Assembly (NCBI GenBank): GCA_958429225.1
Contig: CAUAJB010000046.1
Location: forward strand, 1-17,590
Origin: an uncultured Collinsella sp.
GTDB taxonomy: Bacteria > Actinomycetota > Coriobacteriia > Coriobacteriales > Coriobacteriaceae
DNA: 17,590 nucleotides
Direction of reading: 5' to 3'
Position 1 is the stretch's first letter, and each line of letters starts with the position of its first letter. Below the pieces are notes generated by a model that was not told where the DNA came from, did not search any database, and saw nothing but the letters and a program-made list of their open reading frames with translations. Both the position numbers and the translations under genes were made by a program. Positions 1-7,173 of this stretch are shown in pieces.

Positions 1-215
1 GATGGTGTCGACGTCAATGGTATACGGGTGCATCATCGACGTCTTCAATACAGAAAATATCAGTGCGGAATGTTTTGGGAGGTAGCCCAAACAGCCCTGG
101 CTGGGTCCTGTGTAGTTACCCTTTAGGCGGAACTCTCCTAATTATTTGGATGAGTCGTTTACTTACTTGTACTGTTACCGTCATCCCGCTGTTGTTGGGG
201 TATGCTTCGTTCGTA
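1..215. other. Leader region with no recognisable gene
   Basis: I see no gene I can support here. One plus-strand frame stays open from the window edge to about position 235, but it has no family motifs and runs into the start region of the LacI gene. A small imperfect hairpin (AGCC-CT-GGCT, near 96-105) is present. The segment most likely holds the promoter of the LacI-type gene downstream and perhaps the tail of a feature outside the window. A TATGCT at 201-206 could be a -10 box, but no good -35 box stands at the right distance. Confidence 0.4.
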
Positions 216-230
216 TGTAAACGTATGACA
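216..230 (+). promoter_or_regulatory. LacI-family operator-like site before the repressor gene
   Basis: TGTAAACGTATGACA differs at two of 15 positions from the operator-like site at 1365-1379 (TGAAAACGTTTGACA). It has the central AACG typical of LacI-family operators. It lies about 20 bases before the chosen start of the LacI-type gene, so autoregulation is likely. The match is read from the sequence; binding is inferred. Confidence 0.6.
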
Positions 231-250
231 TGTTGATGGGGGAGGGTGCT

Positions 251-1261
251 ATGGCTCGCGAGAGTGCTCGTTCTAAGGATACGGCTAAGCCTGGCATCAA
301 GGAAGTTGCGGCGGTGGCGGGGGTTTCGCCTACTACGGTATCTCGTGTGCTTAATAATCGTGGCTATATTAGCCAAGAGACCCGCGATAAGGTCCATGCC
401 GCGATGAAGCGCATCAACTATACGCCCAACGATATCGCTCGTGCCATGCTCAACGGTCGCCTGAATCTTATCGGTATGATCGTCCCCTATGTCAGCAGTC
501 CGTTTCATGCCCAAGTGGTTCAAGTCATTGAGCATACCCTGGCCGAAAACGGTTTTAAGATGCTGCTGTGCAATAGCGCCAATCGACCCGAGCTTGAGCG
601 CTCTTATATCGACATGCTTCGACGCAATATGGTTGATGGCGTCATCGTCAACTCGCTTAATATCGGTGCCGAGGCGTATGCCGAGATGGGCTTGAGTCTG
701 GTTGGTATCGACTGCGACCTTGGCGAAGCCTCTGTTCAGATTGCGAGCGACAGCTATAGCATCGGCGAACTTGCCACGCGTCGCCTGATCGATGACGGAT
801 GTTCACGCATCCTGTGCCTGCGCAGCAATAGCCGCATGCGCATGCCTGCCAATAAGCGTACCGATGCCTACCTCGATGTTGTTGAGCAGGCCGGTTTGCC
901 CGTGCTTGTCCGTGAGGTCGAGTTCGTTAAGCCCGACGACGAAAAGAGCGCGGTCGTTGCGAAGATCCTCGATGAGAACCCCGATATTGACGGCATCTTT
1001 GCGGGAGACGACACGATGGCGGCCATCTGTCTCAACGTTATGAAGCAGCGCGGCTTGAGCGCTCCGGACGATATTAAGGTCGTGGGCGCGGATGGTGCCC
1101 GCCGCACCATGACGTTTATGCCTGACTTAACAACCGTACGCCAAGATATCGATCGCATCGGAGAGCTCGCGGCGCAATCCATCATCGCTCTTGTTAACGG
1201 CGAAAAGCCCGAATCGAATATCAAGCTCCCCGTTGAACTCATTGAGGGTAAAACCGCGTAG
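251..1261 (+). CDS. LacI-family transcriptional repressor, probable sucrose/fructoside regulator (ScrR-like)
   Basis: This is a DNA-binding repressor of the LacI/GalR family, 336 residues, the usual length. The N-terminal helix-turn-helix reads IKEVAAVAGVSPTTVSRVLN, followed by the hinge region (YTPNDIARAMLNGRLNLIGMI) and a periplasmic-binding-protein-like effector domain with the typical SSPFHAQVVQVIE and VVGADGARR segments. The ATG at 251 is chosen because a GGGGGAGGG ribosome binding site sits a few bases before it; in-frame ATGs at 230 and 236 lie upstream of, or inside, that site. It stands directly before a PTS/GH32 operon in the same direction. Matching operator-like 15-mers occur before both this gene and the operon, so it probably represses both until a sucrose-derived effector binds. 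The effector cannot be read from sequence; regulation of fructoside genes is inferred from context. Confidence 0.9.
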   Translation: MARESARSKDTAKPGIKEVAAVAGVSPTTVSRVLNNRGYISQETRDKVHAAMKRINYTPNDIARAMLNGRLNLIGMIVPYVSSPFHAQVVQVIEHTLAENGFKMLLCNSANRPELERSYIDMLRRNMVDGVIVNSLNIGAEAYAEMGLSLVGIDCDLGEASVQIASDSYSIGELATRRLIDDGCSRILCLRSNSRMRMPANKRTDAYLDVVEQAGLPVLVREVEFVKPDDEKSAVVAKILDENPDIDGIFAGDDTMAAICLNVMKQRGLSAPDDIKVVGADGARRTMTFMPDLTTVRQDIDRIGELAAQSIIALVNGEKPESNIKLPVELIEGKTA

Positions 1262-1317
1262 TTCATCCCGTGCCAAAAGAATTCCTCAAACGCCTCTGAT
1301 GACCGTTCGCCGGCATA

Positions 1318-1332
1318 TGTCAACCGTTTGCC
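1318..1332 (-). promoter_or_regulatory. Third operator-like site, reverse orientation
   Basis: On the plus strand TGTCAACCGTTTGCC matches the reverse complement of the operator-like 15-mer (TGTCAAACGTTTTCA) at 12 of 15 positions. It lies 46 bp, centre to centre, upstream of the first of the paired sites at 1365-1396. It may be an auxiliary operator allowing cooperative binding or looping. Weaker than the other three. Confidence 0.4.
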
Positions 1333-1364
1333 GATGACTGGAACTGCGAAAAGACGTATTGGTG

Positions 1365-1396
1365 TGAAAACGTTTGACATATGAAAACGATTGACA
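1365..1396 (+). promoter_or_regulatory. Paired LacI-type operators overlapping the operon promoter
   Basis: Two near-identical 15-mers, TGAAAACGTTTGACA (1365-1379) and TGAAAACGATTGACA (1382-1396), stand in direct orientation 17 bp apart. Both fit the LacI-family operator form with a central CG. The first contains the TTGACA -35 hexamer and the second fills the spacer up to the -10 box, so a bound repressor would block RNA polymerase. This is the strongest sign that the adjacent LacI-type protein controls the operon. Confidence 0.75.
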
Positions 1397-1402
1397 TATC
1401 TT
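1374..1402 (+). promoter_or_regulatory. Sigma-70-type promoter of the GH32-PTS-GH32 operon
   Basis: A perfect -35 hexamer TTGACA (1374-1379) is followed, after 17 bp, by TATCTT (1397-1402), which matches the -10 consensus at four of six positions. A second TTGACA (1391-1396) is part of the neighbouring operator repeat and has no good -10 box at normal distance. The promoter is embedded in the paired operators and drives the gene starting at 1445. Confidence 0.65.
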
Positions 1403-1444
1403 GCCATTGTACCGAGTTAGTATGTCGTGGAAAGGAAGTCTCGG

Positions 1445-2827
1445 ATGCACAAGGTGTATTACCAGCCTGAGGGAATTTGGGTAGGCGACATCATGCCGTA
1501 CGGCGAGGACGGAACGTTCTATCTCTATCACCAGCGTGACACGCGTAACCCCGGACCTTTCGGAGAGCCGTTTGGCTGGGCACTCGCTACGACCAAGGAC
1601 TTCGTCAATTACAAAGACTTTGGCGAGAGCCTTGAGCGTGGCGGCGACGAGGAAGTCGACCAGTATGTTTATGCCGGCACGGTGTTTAAGGTGGGCGACA
1701 AGTACCATGCGCTCTACACTGGTTGCAATCGCGATAAGGTCAAGGCACGCTTGATGAAGCAGGTTCTTCTTCACGCAACGAGTGACGACGCCGTCAAGTG
1801 GGAGAAGAACATCGCCGAGACGCTGCTTCCGCCCCAGGAGGGTTACGATGACCGCAACTGGCGCGATCCCTTTGTGCTTTGGGATGAGGAGAACGAAGAG
1901 TACATGCTCATCCTCGGCACGCGTGTGGGCGAGGACAAGCGTCTGATGACCGGTCGTCTGGTCAAGTTCACCTCCAAGGACCTGGATACCTGGGAGTTCC
2001 AGGGCGACTGGTGGAATCCGGGCCTGTACACCATGTTCGAGATGCCTGATCTCTTTAAGATGGGCGACTGGTGGTATCTGGTGTTCTCCGAGTACAGTGA
2101 TGGCAACAAGACCCGTTACCGCATGTCTCGCTCTATCAACGGTCCTTGGATCACTCCTGCGGACGATTCCTTCGATGGCCGCGCGTACTATGCCGCGCGT
2201 ACCGCATTTGACGGCGAGCGCCGCGTTCTCTTTGGTTGGGTTCCTACGCGTGACGAGGGCGGTGACCCCAGCTCTTACCTGTGGGGTGGCACCTTTATGC
2301 CTCTCGAGATCGTTCAGCGTGCTGACGGAACGCTCGGCACCAAGCTCCCCGACAGCATGCTTGGCGCCTTTGGCGAGGCTAAGGCAGTCGAGGCCTTTGA
2401 GCTTTCCTGCGAGTCGGGCAAGGTCGAGCAGGTGCTCGCCGCGGATGCCGGTTCCACCTATATGCTCGATGCCGACATCGAGCTCGCCGGTGACGCTGCC
2501 GGCTTCTCGGTGAAGCTTGCCGAGGACGCCGAGTCCGGTCTTGCCTATGAGTTCCGCGCCAACCTGCGTGAGGGCAAGCTCGAGTTTACGGCGGCCCCCC
2601 AGTATCCGTGGTTCCAGGTCAACAACATGGGCCTCGAGCGTCCGTTGTTCTTTAAGGGCGAGGGCACTCATCATGTGCGCCTGGTCGTTGACGACGATAT
2701 CGCGACCATCTTTGTCGATGATGTTGCGCTTAACGCGCGCTTCTGCAATAAGCAGGGCCAGGGTGTGGCGCTGACGGTCACCGACGGTACGCTCAAGTGC
2801 GCAAATGCAACGATCGCGTCTCTGTGA
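1445..2827 (+). CDS. Atypical glycoside hydrolase family 32 enzyme (beta-fructosidase-like)
   Basis: This 460-residue protein has the GH32 layout: an N-terminal five-bladed propeller and a C-terminal beta-sandwich (about 310-460). The RDP motif is at residues 140-142 (NWRDPFVLW) and the acid/base region is FEMPDLF, with Glu199. The usual first motif WMNDPNG is replaced by IWVGDIMPY, with Asp15 in the nucleophile position, and the acid/base Cys of ECPD is replaced by Met. It has no signal peptide, so it acts in the cytoplasm on an imported, possibly phosphorylated, fructoside. The ATG at 1445 is preceded by AAAGGAAG; an in-frame GTG at 1427 lies upstream of that site. It is first in an operon with the PTS permease and a canonical invertase. 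Substrate unknown; hydrolysis of a beta-fructoside is inferred from family. Confidence 0.8.
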   Translation: MHKVYYQPEGIWVGDIMPYGEDGTFYLYHQRDTRNPGPFGEPFGWALATTKDFVNYKDFGESLERGGDEEVDQYVYAGTVFKVGDKYHALYTGCNRDKVKARLMKQVLLHATSDDAVKWEKNIAETLLPPQEGYDDRNWRDPFVLWDEENEEYMLILGTRVGEDKRLMTGRLVKFTSKDLDTWEFQGDWWNPGLYTMFEMPDLFKMGDWWYLVFSEYSDGNKTRYRMSRSINGPWITPADDSFDGRAYYAARTAFDGERRVLFGWVPTRDEGGDPSSYLWGGTFMPLEIVQRADGTLGTKLPDSMLGAFGEAKAVEAFELSCESGKVEQVLAADAGSTYMLDADIELAGDAAGFSVKLAEDAESGLAYEFRANLREGKLEFTAAPQYPWFQVNNMGLERPLFFKGEGTHHVRLVVDDDIATIFVDDVALNARFCNKQGQGVALTVTDGTLKCANATIASL

Positions 2828-2872
2828 TGGCATCAAAACGTCTTATGATTTCGTAAAGGAATGGAGAGGAAC

Positions 2873-4324
2873 ATGGACTACAAGGCAGTGTCCCAGCAAG
2901 TCGTCGACAACGTCGGCGGACTGGAGAACATCGAGGGCGCCACGCATTGCGTGACCCGTCTGCGTCTGGTGCTCAAGGATACGAGCAAATACAACAAGGC
3001 CGAGCTCGAGAACATCGATGGCGTCAAGGGCGTGCTGTACAACAGCGGCCAGCTCATGATCATCTTCGGTACCGGTACCGTCAACAAGGTCTACGATGAG
3101 TTTATGGCTTTGACGGGCGTTAAGGAGATCAGCGCTTCCGAGGTCAAGGGCGCCGAGGCGGACAAGAAGGGCAAGTTCTTCTCGGTCCTCAAGGTATTCT
3201 CGGACATCTTTATCCCCATCATTCCCGCCTTCGTCGGCGCTGCTATCATCATCGGCCTTAAGTCGCTGATCGTTGCCAACGGCCTCTTTGGCATGGAAGG
3301 TAGCCTCGCCGATCACAGCGAGTTCCTCAAGAACCTCGCAAGCTTCTTTGCCATTATCGCCACCACGTTCGACTACCTGCCTGTCCTGGTTATGTACAGC
3401 GCAGTCAAGCGTTTTGGCGGTAACCCGATTCTGGGCATCCTCGTCGGTATCGTCATGGTTCACCCGAGCCTTATGAACCGCAACACGTTCGTTATGGACC
3501 CGACGGGTGCTGAGTACTGGAACTTTGGTCCGCTCTCCATTCCCATGGTTGCTTTCCAGGGCGGCGTATTCCCTGCAATCCTGACTGCCTGGTTTATGGC
3601 CAAGGTCGAAAAGATTGCCCAGAAGTACATCCCCGAGGTCGTTTCGTTCGTCTTTGTCCCGACCGTTACCCTGATTCTTGCTAACGTTGCCCTGTTCACC
3701 GTGTTCGGCCCGCTCGGCAACCTGATCGGTGACGTCCTCGCCGGCGTAATCGATATCCTGTACAACAGGATGGGCGTCTTTGGTGCCTTTGTCTTCGCCG
3801 CGTTCCTGCAGCCGCTCGTCGTTACCGGTACGCATCAGTTCATCCAGGGTATCGAGGCAAACCTCGTTGCCACGACTGGCTTCAACTACATCCAGGCCAT
3901 CTGGTCGGTTTCCATCATCGCCCAGGGTGGCGGCGCCATCGGCATGTACCTCATTCATAAGAAGCATTCCAAAGAGCGCAACATCTGCATGTCGTCCTTT
4001 ATCCCGACGCTGGTCGGAATCTCCGAGCCCGCTATCTTCGCTGCAAACATGCGCTACTCGATCATTCCGTTCATCTGCGCATGCATCGGTGCAGGCTGCG
4101 GCGGTGCCTTCGTCAAGCTCTTTGAGGTGCGCGCTATCGGTCAGGGTCTGACCGGCGTGCTTGGCCTGCTCATCGTCACGCCCGAGACCCTCGTGTGGTA
4201 TGTGGCTGGCAATCTCATCGCCTTCATCGTGCCGATCGTCTTGATCTTTGCCTACAACAAGGCAAAGGGCGTGCCGACCACCGATGAAGAGGGCGCTGGC
4301 GCTGGCTTCGACGTTAGCTTCTAG
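2873..4324 (+). CDS. PTS system EIIBC component, sucrose/beta-glucoside family (ScrA-like)
   Basis: This is a membrane permease of the phosphotransferase system (glucose-sucrose superfamily), 483 residues. The EIIB domain (about 1-75) has the phosphorylated cysteine in ATHCVTRLRL (Cys26). A long EIIC domain follows with many membrane segments, including FIPIIPAFVGAAIIIGL, and the conserved GISEPAIFAAN near residue 382. There is no EIIA domain after the EIIC part, so a separate EIIA, probably EIIA-Glc encoded elsewhere, must supply the phosphate. The ATG at 2873 is chosen over the in-frame ATG at 2861 because GGAGAGG directly precedes it and MDYKAVSQQVVDNVGG is the usual EIIB start. The flanking GH32 genes point to sucrose or a short fructoside as substrate, delivered as the 6-phosphate. 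Confidence 0.9.
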   Translation: MDYKAVSQQVVDNVGGLENIEGATHCVTRLRLVLKDTSKYNKAELENIDGVKGVLYNSGQLMIIFGTGTVNKVYDEFMALTGVKEISASEVKGAEADKKGKFFSVLKVFSDIFIPIIPAFVGAAIIIGLKSLIVANGLFGMEGSLADHSEFLKNLASFFAIIATTFDYLPVLVMYSAVKRFGGNPILGILVGIVMVHPSLMNRNTFVMDPTGAEYWNFGPLSIPMVAFQGGVFPAILTAWFMAKVEKIAQKYIPEVVSFVFVPTVTLILANVALFTVFGPLGNLIGDVLAGVIDILYNRMGVFGAFVFAAFLQPLVVTGTHQFIQGIEANLVATTGFNYIQAIWSVSIIAQGGGAIGMYLIHKKHSKERNICMSSFIPTLVGISEPAIFAANMRYSIIPFICACIGAGCGGAFVKLFEVRAIGQGLTGVLGLLIVTPETLVWYVAGNLIAFIVPIVLIFAYNKAKGVPTTDEEGAGAGFDVSF

Positions 4325-4363
4325 TTGAGCCGTTCAGCGTAATGTGCGGATAAGTCCATTTGG

Positions 4364-4402
4364 GGAAGGGCGTTCGGCTCGTGTGAGTCGAGCGTCCTTT
4401 CC
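4364..4402 (+). other. Strong intercistronic hairpin between permease and invertase genes
   Basis: A 17-base left arm (4364-4380) pairs along its whole length with 4385-4402, with a GTGT loop, a few G-T wobbles and one bulged T. It is followed by CCTATAG rather than a run of T, so it is not a standard intrinsic terminator. It may cap and stabilise the upstream mRNA segment, lowering invertase relative to permease, or act as a weak attenuator. Effect inferred. Confidence 0.6.
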
Positions 4403-4419
4403 TATAGACGAGAAGGTCA

Positions 4420-5868
4420 ATGGCGATGTTTAATCAAAAAAACAAGGTGATGCGTGCGGACTATGAGCAGTGGCGTGCCGGACAGGATGAGACGGCGGCT
4501 CGCATCGCGTCCGACCCCGATAGGCTTTTGTTCCATGTGGAGCCTGAGCTTGGCTGGCTCAACGACCCCAATGGTTTGGTTCAGATTGGTGATACGTATC
4601 ACATCTATCATCAATACGATCCGTTCGATGCTGCGCATGGCGGTCCAGTGCTTTGGAACCATCTGACGACAAAGGATTTTGTGACGTACGAGAATCACGG
4701 TCCCGTGCTGTTCCCCGATTCCGATTTGGATTCGAGTGGAGCGTATTCTGGTTCTGCCTTTGTACGTGATGGCAAGATTCACTACTTCTATACCGGCAAC
4801 GTTAAGCATTTTGACCGTGATGATTACGACTACGTGTTGACGGGCCGTGAGCAAAACCAGATTCATATGGTTGCCGAGAATCCCGACGAATTGGGCGAGA
4901 AGCGCATAGCTGTTGGGCCGGTCGATTACCCCGACGATATCGGTACGCACGTGCGCGACCCCAAGATCCTTGAACACGACGGTATCTACTACATGGTTCT
5001 GGGCGCTCGTACGAAAGACGACCGTGGCTGCGTGCTTGTCTATACCTCGCGCAATCTTGAGAACTGGAGCTATGCGACGCGCATTGAGTTGGGCGAGAAG
5101 TTTGGCTTTATGTGGGAGTGCCCCGATCTGTTTGAGCTCGATGGCGAGCTTATTCTCGTTTGCTGTCCGCAGGGTGTGCCTGCCGATGGTTGGCGTTACC
5201 GCAATCCGCATCAGTGCGTGTGGTTCCCCATCGAGGCCGATTGGGAGGCGCCGAGCTTTAAAATCGTCGGGAAAGGCATGCCCCCGATGGTCGATGCCGG
5301 TTTTGATTTCTATGCTCCGCAGTCCTTTGAGGATGCTGCAGGCCGGCGATTGATGATCGGATGGTCGGGTTGCCCCGATGCGACGGCGGAAAACCCGACG
5401 GTGGCGCGCGGGTGGCAGTGCGCGTTGACGGTGCCGCGAGAGCTGAGCATGCGCGATGGTAAGCTCTGCCAGCAGCCGGCGCACGAGATTGAGAGGATGC
5501 GCGGCGATTGCGTTCGTGCTGTAGGCGGTGAGACCGTTGAGGAGCCGGGCCGCCTGTTTGATCTCGTGGTTTCCTGTGAGGGCGCCAAGATGGTTGAGCT
5601 CGAGATTCGCAAGGGTGTCTTTGTGCGCTATGCGGACGGGATGCTTACCCTCGATATGGGCGACGAAGGCTATGGACGCGACCAGAGGTCGATCGAGCTC
5701 GGCGAACTTCGCGACCTGCGCGTGCTTTCGGACACTACGATGGTCGAGATTTTTGTCAACGGTGGCGAGGCGGCACTTACGAGCCGTACCTATTCGCCGG
5801 CGGTTCCGGCGATGGAGCTGCACACCGAGGGTGCGGCGTCGATGGATTTCTACCGCCTCGCTCATTAA
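4420..5868 (+). CDS. scrB: Sucrose-6-phosphate hydrolase / invertase, glycoside hydrolase family 32
   Basis: It cleaves sucrose-6-phosphate from the PTS into glucose-6-phosphate and fructose, or related beta-fructosides. The 482-residue product carries all three canonical GH32 motifs: WLNDPNG at 46-52 with nucleophile Asp49, HVRDP with RDP at 179-181, and WECPD with acid/base Glu233. A C-terminal beta-sandwich with the typical VEIFVNGGEAALTSRTY segment follows. No signal peptide, so cytoplasmic. Start: ATG 4420 lies three bases after AGAAGG; the in-frame ATG at 4426 is nine bases after it and is an equally good choice, shortening the protein by two residues. Third gene of the operon, 95 bases after the permease with a strong hairpin between. 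The symbol rests on family and context; specificity for the phosphorylated sugar is inferred. Confidence 0.88.
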   Translation: MAMFNQKNKVMRADYEQWRAGQDETAARIASDPDRLLFHVEPELGWLNDPNGLVQIGDTYHIYHQYDPFDAAHGGPVLWNHLTTKDFVTYENHGPVLFPDSDLDSSGAYSGSAFVRDGKIHYFYTGNVKHFDRDDYDYVLTGREQNQIHMVAENPDELGEKRIAVGPVDYPDDIGTHVRDPKILEHDGIYYMVLGARTKDDRGCVLVYTSRNLENWSYATRIELGEKFGFMWECPDLFELDGELILVCCPQGVPADGWRYRNPHQCVWFPIEADWEAPSFKIVGKGMPPMVDAGFDFYAPQSFEDAAGRRLMIGWSGCPDATAENPTVARGWQCALTVPRELSMRDGKLCQQPAHEIERMRGDCVRAVGGETVEEPGRLFDLVVSCEGAKMVELEIRKGVFVRYADGMLTLDMGDEGYGRDQRSIELGELRDLRVLSDTTMVEIFVNGGEAALTSRTYSPAVPAMELHTEGAASMDFYRLAH

Positions 5869-5965
5869 CCGTGCATGGAGCACGATTGGACTTGTTGGGC
5901 GGAATGTGTCGCAGTTGCCGCGGCCAGCTACCGCTTATCGCGTATAGCGACCGTTTGCGGAATAA

Positions 5966-5994
5966 GTAACACTCCTTAATAAACCGTGTAGAAT
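5966..5994 (+). promoter_or_regulatory. Possible promoter upstream of the DegV-family gene
   Basis: GTAACA (5966-5971) and TAGAAT (5989-5994) are separated by 17 bp and match the sigma-70 consensus at four and five of six positions. The resulting transcript would begin just before the strong hairpin at 6021-6059. Weak evidence by itself; the position is what makes it plausible. Confidence 0.35.
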
Positions 5995-6020
5995 CTCAAA
6001 TAAGCACGGAGTTTTCCAGG

Positions 6021-6062
6021 GAGACGCTGTCCTTTGTTGTGTGCAAGGGACGGCGTCTCTTT
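6021..6062 (+). terminator. Strong hairpin in the leader of the DegV-family gene (terminator or attenuator)
   Basis: A 16-base-pair stem (6021-6036 with 6044-6059; two G-T wobbles) closes a TTGTGTG loop and is followed by TTTT within TCTCTTTGG. It ends about 80 bases before the DegV start and follows a possible promoter at 5966-5994. It could terminate transcription coming from the invertase gene, or attenuate the DegV transcript. The short T run makes it a weak intrinsic terminator. Confidence 0.5.
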
Positions 6063-6138
6063 GGCGCTTGGAGGCCGTTGTGCAACAGTGCGGTGGGCTG
6101 TGCTTGATATTGGAAAGTCGACGTTGAGATGGGTCGTG

Positions 6139-6999
6139 ATGATAATGGGCAAGTACGTAATCGTGGTTGAATCTGGTTCGGATGTGACGCCGGAGCTCTG
6201 CGAGCGCTACGGCATCGTGCGCGTGCCCATGCATGTCACGATTGGTGACGAGACCGTCGAGGACGGTTCGATCGATCCGCTCGAGATTTATTCGCGCTGC
6301 AACGAGTTTGGCGTGATGCCCAAGACCAGTGGCTGTTCGCCAGCGGTTTTTGCGCATGTGTACGACCGCATCCATGCCGAGCAGCCCGACGCGACTATTC
6401 TGCATCTCGCGTATTCCGAGGCCACGACCTGTTCGCATCAATCATCGAAGATCGCCGCCAAGGGTCGCGACTACGTCTACTCCATGGACACGCGCTTTGT
6501 CTCGGTGGGCCAGTCGCTCGTTGTCGTCGAGACCGTCAAATACATCGAGGCTCACCCCGATGCCACCGTCGACGAGATCTTTGCATTTACGAATTCCGTC
6601 ATGGACCGCGTGCTGCTGGGCTTTGTTCCTACGGACCTTGCCTTCCTTAAGGCGGGCGGTCGCTTGTCCAACGTTGCGTTCCTGGGCGCCCATCTGCTCA
6701 AGATTAAGCCCTGCATTGAGGTGACGGGCGGCAAGTTCGTGGCGACCAAGAAGTTCCGCGGCTCTATGCTCAAGTGCGCCCGCGCCTTTATTGACCACAT
6801 GGTTGCGAAGGGCGAGATCGACTACTCGCACATTGGCCTGGCGTATTCGGTAGGCCTTTCCCAGGAGCTGCGCGACGACATGGAAGTCTATGCGCACGAC
6901 CTGGGCTTTAAGGACATTACCTGGACTCAGGTCGGCGGCGTCATCTCGAGCCACTCCGGCCCGACCGCCTTCGGTGCGGTGCTCACGCTTAAAGCGTAA
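6139..6999 (+). CDS. DegV family protein (fatty-acid-binding, FakB-like)
   Basis: DegV/FakB proteins bind a fatty acid and, with the kinase FakA, present it for phosphorylation to acyl-phosphate for lipid synthesis. About 286 residues, the normal size. Family motifs in order: VVESGSDVTPEL near the N-terminus, TSGCSPAVF (usual TSQPSP), the SDxR-like region YSMDTRFVSVGQSLVV, FLKAGGRLSN, LLKIKPCIEVTGGK, and the C-terminal VISSHSGPTAFGAVL. Start choice is uncertain: ATG 6139 (MIMGKYV) has GAGATGGG five bases before it, while ATG 6145 gives the more typical N-terminus. The frame stays open further upstream through the leader hairpin, which is not likely to be translated. Cytoplasmic. No fakA is visible here, so the fatty-acid role rests on family alone. 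Confidence 0.85.
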   Translation: MIMGKYVIVVESGSDVTPELCERYGIVRVPMHVTIGDETVEDGSIDPLEIYSRCNEFGVMPKTSGCSPAVFAHVYDRIHAEQPDATILHLAYSEATTCSHQSSKIAAKGRDYVYSMDTRFVSVGQSLVVVETVKYIEAHPDATVDEIFAFTNSVMDRVLLGFVPTDLAFLKAGGRLSNVAFLGAHLLKIKPCIEVTGGKFVATKKFRGSMLKCARAFIDHMVAKGEIDYSHIGLAYSVGLSQELRDDMEVYAHDLGFKDITWTQVGGVISSHSGPTAFGAVLTLKA

Positions 7000-7068
7000 A
7001 GGCCGCAGGCGAGCGTTCTTCAGCCTGACATCTCGACGTAGACCCCAGCCATGGTGATGGGGGATAGA

Positions 7069-7139
7069 TTAAAACGTGCCATTCTAGCCCGAGACGTTTA
7101 AACGCAAGCACATGGGCTAGAATGGCTCTGGCATTTTAA
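7069..7139. terminator. Large inverted repeat between DegV and pflA (possible bidirectional terminator)
   Basis: GCCATTCTAGCCC (7078-7090) pairs perfectly with 7114-7126, and TTAAAA (7069-7074) can pair with TTTTAA (7134-7139). The 23-base loop itself holds the 10-bp palindrome CGTTTAAACG (7095-7104). Both ends are T-rich in their own reading direction, so it could stop transcription from either side. The right arm also contains TAGAAT, a possible -10 box, so it may instead sit over the pflA promoter. Confidence 0.45.
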
Positions 7140-7173
7140 TTGGTTGCATCCAAGGAGAGGCAAGGTAGCGCGA

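Noticed and set aside
3..235. Open plus-strand frame from the window edge with a hydrophobic C-terminal stretch
   Set aside because: It could be the tail of an upstream gene, but it overlaps the repressor operator and ribosome-binding region and shows no motif. Too little sequence to decide.
1286..2836. Long open frame (516 codons) on the minus strand opposite the first GH32 gene
   Set aside because: It is a mirror of the GH32 reading frame in GC-rich DNA, with no recognised domain and no ribosome binding site. The plus strand has clear catalytic motifs.
4417..5883. Long open frame (488 codons) on the minus strand opposite scrB
   Set aside because: It is an antisense shadow of a canonical GH32 enzyme with no motif of its own.
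5870..5884. Terminator after scrB (CGTGC-ATGGA-GCACG)
   Set aside because: Only five base pairs and no T run follow. Too weak to call.
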